In this document: positions 58,946-64,000 of the stretch, one piece after another
Layout: every line of letters begins with the position of its first letter
Numbering within the stretch: position 1 is the first letter of the stretch
Origin: Armillaria gallica
Taxonomy: Eukaryota > Basidiomycota > Agaricomycetes > Agaricales > Physalacriaceae
Direction: 5' to 3'
DNA length: 64,000 nt
Assembly: GCA_037576215.1 (NCBI GenBank)
Contig: JBANDB010000012.1
Span: 1,674,001 to 1,738,000 of the forward strand
The notes under the pieces: model-generated
Seen by the model: only the letters and a program-made list of their open reading frames with translations
What the model was told of the DNA's origin: nothing
Database searches by the model: none
Made by a program: the position numbers and the translations under genes

Positions 58946-61900
58946 ATGTCTATTCACAAAATCGATAGAACATCGACTCTGGATCCGGGATAGGACGGAA
59001 CTGTTATTGTACGCGAGGATGTACAGGCTATATCACAAGGAATTGGGGGATATGGGGAACACGAACAGAAACTAGTTAAGCAGCTAGTGGAATCGGATGA
59101 GAAGGGAGAAAAGGAGCAAGAGGATCAAGTCCCCGCCGCTGCTGCCCCACCAACTTCTGCGGGTGCAAAGAAGATTTTCGGGACAATGAGAAGACCGAAT
59201 CCCACAGCTAAGAAAGGTGCGGAATCTTTTTCTTATTCTACCTCGTTTCTTAAGATCTAATGGGGTGCCAAATAGGAAATGACGCGTATAACTATGAGGA
59301 GAAATACCCCGAGGATGCCATCTACGAAGAGACTACATCGAATGCAAGGGTTTGGAGAACGTATGAAGATGAAAGCAGGATTCATGACGCCAACATGGTC
59401 GAAGAATCCAGGGATAATGTTGACGTTCTGCTTGTCTTCGTAAGTGCTTATTCCCGTCTCTTTAATATCGTTCCTAAATATGTCCAAGGCGGGTCTTTTC
59501 TCAGCAGTCGTAACGACATTTGTAGCACAAACGTCGCAGAGTTTACAGGTGGACTACGCTGCCATGTCGGCGTCTCTACTCTATGAATCGGCTTTAGTTC
59601 AACGTGCAATCGCCAACGGTTCCTCGGTCAACACCATTGCTCCTTCTCCTCTCAATCCCACCATTACTTTTGTCCCCGCTACCACGGACGTTTGGGTGAA
59701 CGGGCTCTGGTTCACGAGCCTGTTCCTAAGCCTGACGACTGCACTCGTCGCTGTTCTCGTGAAACAGTGGCTGCATCATTATGTTGCCCTCCCTTCTGGA
59801 ACACCGCGCGACTGGAGTTTGACGCGCCAGTTCCGATATGCGGGCTTTCAAAAGTGGCACGTCCAGGTCATCATAGGATTGCTTCCTGTCCTTATGCACC
59901 TTGCTCTCGCGATATTTCTTGTTGGCTTAGGGATATTCTTACAACCGCTTCGGCAAGCGCTGTCATGGATCATCTGTGCAGGAACGGGCCTTGTCTACAC
60001 TGCGTATGTGGTAGCGACTATCCTTCCCATCATCTTTCCTCAATGTCCCTACCGTACACCTCTCTGTGACCTTGTCTCCATTTCTCTCCGACGTATCGTC
60101 CCGCGAGTGTCATGGGATGACAAGGAGGAATTCCTTTGTTCGTTCAGGAGACGAGATTTTAGTGACATATTCAACTACCTTCCTCGCGTATACGCAAGAA
60201 ATCCACAGTCGCTGACGAAGATAGAGTCCGAGTTCGTGCAACGAACGTCAACAAACTTGGCGCCCGAAGCACTGCACTGGCTGTTCTCATTCTCTTCCAA
60301 TCCCACTGTCCAATGTATAGTAATACAGTCCATTGGGGGACTGCCGATGGCATCAGAAGCAAATTTTCGAGCACTTCAGGAAGATACTGAAGCAGCGGGT
60401 ACCTTGCAAGACTCCTTGCTCAGCCAATGCCTCCAGAGGAAAGATGATACACCCGGTCGTGTGGAGCCAGTGCCAGGCATGATATTCAGACTTGAACGTC
60501 TGCTTCGTCACGTTTATCGTCGCGATAGTTATTGGTACTACAATATCTCCCACAATACCGATTCTTTCGAGCTTGCTGTTGCGATCTCATTCAAGGATAA
60601 CTTGATCAACAAAGATGGAGTATCTGTCCCGCCGGTTGAACTTTTTACGAACCTTATATCCGGGCCTGCCTCTACTTTGAAGCTGCCGCCACGTTGTTGG
60701 TTTCACCTCGTGAGGCGTGCAGCTTCCCGGAATCCCATTTGATACCATGGACCCTGATAAAGATGATCACATCAATATGTTTCCCCTTCATCTCGCCTCT
60801 GCCATCCTACACTCGTTCCTCACATCGCCGAACGGCCTAATGCATAACTTTAATTCTCCATTGGTGCTCGATTTCAATGATGCGTTACCTTATTTTCGCG
60901 ACGAAATCTATGATAATGTTCTTGACATGTTTTCTCAGTTCGTCCAACATCCATCTTTGAGCGAGCCGTCATTGCCTCAATCTCTGAAGGTGATGGTGGC
61001 GGCGATCAACTTCTTCCTTCACAGACTTTCTCTTGCTGAGTCTGGTGTATTTCATCCCACCATTTGCCAGTCGTTGACGACTGCGGTCCAGTCAATCCGT
61101 CGCCAAACATTCACATCCCAGGAAGCTACTGCTGTCATAACAGTGCTTGAAGATACCATTGTTCCTTGTGTCATTCCACCGCTCAATATCGAGTCAGATT
61201 GGAGCGATTTATGCCATGAAACTATCCTCGCCTACCAGTCTCTGACTACCATCGCCCCTTCTGCTTATTCTTCGCATGGCCTCCAATCAATGGTTGATTT
61301 TATGAAAAGCCATTGGGACCAGACAGAGGTTTTCTACTACACATCCAACGCTGCATGCAGGGTGCTGACCGATCTCCTTGCGAAACGCATTGCAGTAGCT
61401 TTTGCTGTATTCTATGAAAGTCAATGTCTGCAGTTTCTCGGAACCCATACTTTTCATAAAGCATCAGTTCCGATGGTTAGCGCATACATCACAGGAATTT
61501 TTGCCATGCAACGCGGATCGGATGGAGCTGTGGATGAAGCAACGCTTCGACTGCACGTTGACCACCTCCATAACCCACACAATCTTTTTACTGCGTGCTC
61601 TATCTTGGCAACACACGGTGTCAGCCGTATAGATCGGACAGCCATTCGTAGGGACATAACAATACTCGCACAGCTGCGTCCACGAGATGCCTCCTGGGAT
61701 GAGTGTCGCAGGAAACTTGATGATCTGGTACACAGTGATGACGGGGACTCTTTCAGTGAACAGCGCCTATGGCCAGAGTTTGATGAAGAACTTCGTCCAC
61801 TGCACCCTGACAAAATTCAAGCCGAAAAGAAAACATCAGGTATGCGATACATGTTCTTGATGACTTTTTCGGTGGCGGAGGACATACCGTGGTGAGCTGA

Positions 61901-62058
61901 CATCCATTTCCTCGGTCAAAACATTCCACTGACAATTGATATAGGTTTCTTCTCATTCATCGCCAGGATGGCATCCAACAGGTCGTATACACCGGCTTTT
62001 AGGATGGCGTCTTGGCCGAAAGTCTGGTGGTAAGCCGGAACGAGGGCAGCAGGTTTAG
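58946..62058 (+). pseudogene. DUF6535 membrane protein, copy E (inverted, three lesions)
   Basis: Same layout as copies A-D but on the other strand: exon 1 58946-59216 (MSIHKIDRTSTLDPG then TAG), exon 2 59276-59439 (NDAYNYEEKYPEDAIYEETT, RVWRTYEDES), exon 3 from 59489 (AGLFSAVVTTFVAQTSQSLQ) and a last exon ending at the TAG near 62056. Lesions: CAG to TAG at 58991-58993 in exon 1; a frame change at about 60710-60745 (..CWFHLVRRAASRNPI stop, with the family sequence resuming as MDPDKDDHINMFPLHLASAI in another frame); and a one-base loss near 61830 (EKKTSGMRYM where relatives have EKDNIRYAIHVLD). The four membrane helices and FPQCPYRTPLC are otherwise kept. Splice sites are intact, suggesting recent inactivation. 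Confidence 0.78.
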
Positions 62059-62059
62059 C

Positions 62060-62900
62060 TGATAGATGGCAACGTTTTACTGCGACCGCACTTGGTGCAG
62101 TGAATAGATAGCCTGTTTTCAGCGAATTTGGGGTTGCTGTTCAATGACTACGAGTTCAATGTGAAGGCCTGTCGGTAATGCGCAATTTACGGTGGTTTTA
62201 TCTGCATACAAAGTTGGATGTAATGCAAGTCAGTGAAGATTGGACCGCCCGCACCTAAAAGGATCAAGTCTAAGCATCATAAAAACGCTCTGCGAATTTC
62301 TGGGACGCTCAAATTGAGAATAAGTACTGATGACCAGACCTTGAGAAGCGGTGCTTCGTGGTCCCCCATACCACGTATCGAAACGGCCGTGTAGTTAGCA
62401 ACGTCCGCCGAGCCAGAAGATAGAGAATGCTATGCCCCCGTGTGGCCTGGCGTACGTACGGCACTAGAGCGCGGTCATGTCGTGGACTACTCAATTAATT
62501 TTTATGTGCTTCAACTCCTCATTGCTAATAATGAAGTACACCGGTACTGGTAACGAGGCCGATATGAAGAAAGTTGGCGAGGATCTAGAAACGCAAGGTG
62601 GTGGGCAATGACCGATGGGATGCAGGAATCTAGTTGAAGGTGCTACCGGTAGTGGGGAGGACATGCCATGGTAAGCTGTGCATATGAGATGACCGATTTT
62701 TCTTCGTGAGCGTATTAGCCCACTCCACGGAGCAAATTAGTAGTAGCTTGATCTGCATATAGAACCTGAGGCAAGGGGCTGGAACGAAATAGTATATGTG
62801 ATGTGAAATCAGCTCAGGGTGGCGCTTTATGTTAAGAATAAATCAAAAGAAGTGAAATTACATACGTGGTATACTAATTTCTCCTAGACCATCAGGAAAC
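62060..62900. other. Intergenic stretch with a possible DUF6535 3' relic
   Basis: GGTAGTGGGGAGGACATGCC followed by ATGGTAAGCTG (about 62648-62680) resembles the exon 3/intron 3 border of copy E (GGTGGCGGAGGACATACC, GTGGTGAGCTG). Nothing else recognised. Confidence 0.3.
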
Positions 62901-62908
62901 ATTATTCA

Positions 62909-64000
62909 TCACAGGTAACACGAATACTGCTCATCCAAAGGACCCTTCCACCCAACTGGCTTCATCTCAGAATGCGAATCAAGCACCGAAGGTAACAAAA
63001 AGAAGCTCACCACACATCCAACAATCCAACAAATGGAACGGATCGCTTGAGTTTTGAGTCAATACGACAATTCGCGGGTGGCATGTGTACCACCCACTAT
63101 TTCTCCTTTATTTGGACCAGCCTGGCGTAATTGGCTCCCCAAAAGGCCTCTGTGATTGTGTTGATATTGGCACCTCAAACCTAAAGAAAGAGAAAGCGTA
63201 CCTTCATGGTTGGGCTCATATACGTCGCCTTCATTCTACAGTGATACTCATCAGGAAGGAGAGAAACGGTAGTAAATGTCACACACGAGGTAGGCACCAG
63301 AGTCTGGCGAAAAGTCTCTCAACCATTGGGTGACTATGCTCACGGAATCATATTGAGTTCGCATATCTTCCGCCGTAGAATTCCAGCTAAACGTTCTTGA
63401 AGATGACATCTGTTTGCGTAAGAGTTGAATATAACGGTAAATAGCATGCAAACATTACGCACATGCCACAGCGCATTTCGCCATGCTGGAGTAGCACTAG
63501 TGGACCCTTCCGTATGATTGTACAGGAATGGCGTTCCGACCACGATATAAGGGTTGATCGAGAACTGCTCTACCATCCTAGTCAGAATGTCGAGTAACCC
63601 AGCCTTGCCGCTGTCAGTAGCAAACTTTTCGGCCGGTATCAAACGACTTCCGAGAATGGTCTCTACGCCAACGGCCTGGAAAAGAGTCAGAGGATGTTAC
63701 GCCGAAAATACAGAGAGTTATCAACTCGCAGCTTCAGCAGACAAAACATATTTTGTGAAGAACGCCAGCCAAGATGGTATTTCTTCTACCATCGCAGTCC
63801 CATTCTGCGAAAGAGCGTAATCGACGACGGGTTGAACAGATGCCTGGGCTTCCTCCAGAGTCAGTAGAGGATTGACGTTGATTATGCCGTTAGACTATGG
63901 AAACAACGTCAGAGACAAGCAGTAGAGCGACTTCAAACATACCCTCATATGACCACCCCACCCTTCAGTTCCCCACCTGTACATATGGTCCACAAGGAGT
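62909..64000 (-). CDS. FAD-linked oxidoreductase, berberine-bridge-enzyme type (5' end off window)
   Basis: C-terminal portion of a BBE-like flavin oxidase. Exons on the minus strand: 64000-63943, 63894-63730, 63675-63463, 63409-63287, 63235-63202, 63149-63098, 63045-63011 and 62955-62909. Spliced motifs: LYR-like MYRWGTEGWGGHMR, SNGIINVNPLLTLEEAQASV, AEAAVGVETILGSRLIPAEK, TEGSTSATPAWRNALWH, SWNSTAEDMRTQYDSV, DSGAYLNEGDVYEPNHEEAF, WGANYARLVQIKEKYDPFHL and LLDCWMCVGWKGPL. NEGDVYEPN, FWG.NYARL and KYDP..LLDCW are C-terminal BBE hallmarks; the FAD-binding N-terminal domain lies outside. The intron after 63730 starts GC rather than GT. Substrate unknown; often secreted or in secondary metabolism. 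Confidence 0.82.

Noticed and set aside
60717..60760. Small intron explaining the frame change in DUF6535 copy E
   Set aside because: The only GT..AG pair there (GTGAGGCGTGCAG) is 13 bases, far too short for a spliceosomal intron.
1..64000. CRISPR arrays, bacterial operons, LTR retrotransposons
   Set aside because: Intron-rich eukaryotic sequence; no spaced direct repeats and no reverse transcriptase, integrase or long terminal repeat pair was recognised.

Overview
The window comes from a filamentous basidiomycete, most likely an Agaricomycete. Genes are split by many short introns (about 50-60 bases, GT..AG) and encode families typical of mushrooms: DUF6535 membrane proteins, a GT1/GT28-type UDP-glycosyltransferase with its long fungal C-terminal region, a GH75 chitosanase, F-box and BTB proteins, a MUG113-like DUF1766 (T5orf172) protein, neuroguidin/Lcp5 and a berberine-bridge-type FAD oxidoreductase. 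Exon coordinates below were derived by hand from reading frames, splice signals and comparison of paralogs inside the window; no database search was run.

Layout. 0-12 kb: a coiled-coil hypothetical gene cut by the left edge, an inverted fragment of its paralog, DUF6535 copy A, F-box relics and one intact F-box gene, and a secreted GH75 chitosanase. 12-21 kb: two tandem copies of a UDP-glycosyltransferase gene. 21.7-30 kb: a damaged hypothetical gene, then a block of kinase-like relic, F-box stub and DUF6535 copy B (frameshifted). 30-43 kb: gene-poor, rich in terminal-inverted-repeat (TIR) elements and foldbacks, with a broken DUF1766 copy joined to a broken glycosyltransferase copy and several kinase-like fragments. 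43-53 kb: two further kinase/F-box/DUF6535 blocks with copies C and D. 53.5-58.2 kb: a compact run of ordinary genes (DUF1766, neuroguidin, BTB). 58.9-62.1 kb: DUF6535 copy E, reversed and disabled by three lesions. 62.9 kb to the edge: the 3' part of an FAD oxidoreductase gene.

The main theme is segmental duplication and decay. A module made of a kinase-like gene (-), an F-box stub (+) and a DUF6535 gene (-) occurs three times in the same order. Longer paralogous stretches (30-36 kb against 53-55 kb; 23.5-23.7 kb against 51.7-52.7 kb) reveal TIR insertions, because one copy keeps the empty site. The DUF6535 proteins are predicted four-helix membrane proteins of unknown function and are the best candidates here for an undescribed system, but their role cannot be read from sequence alone.
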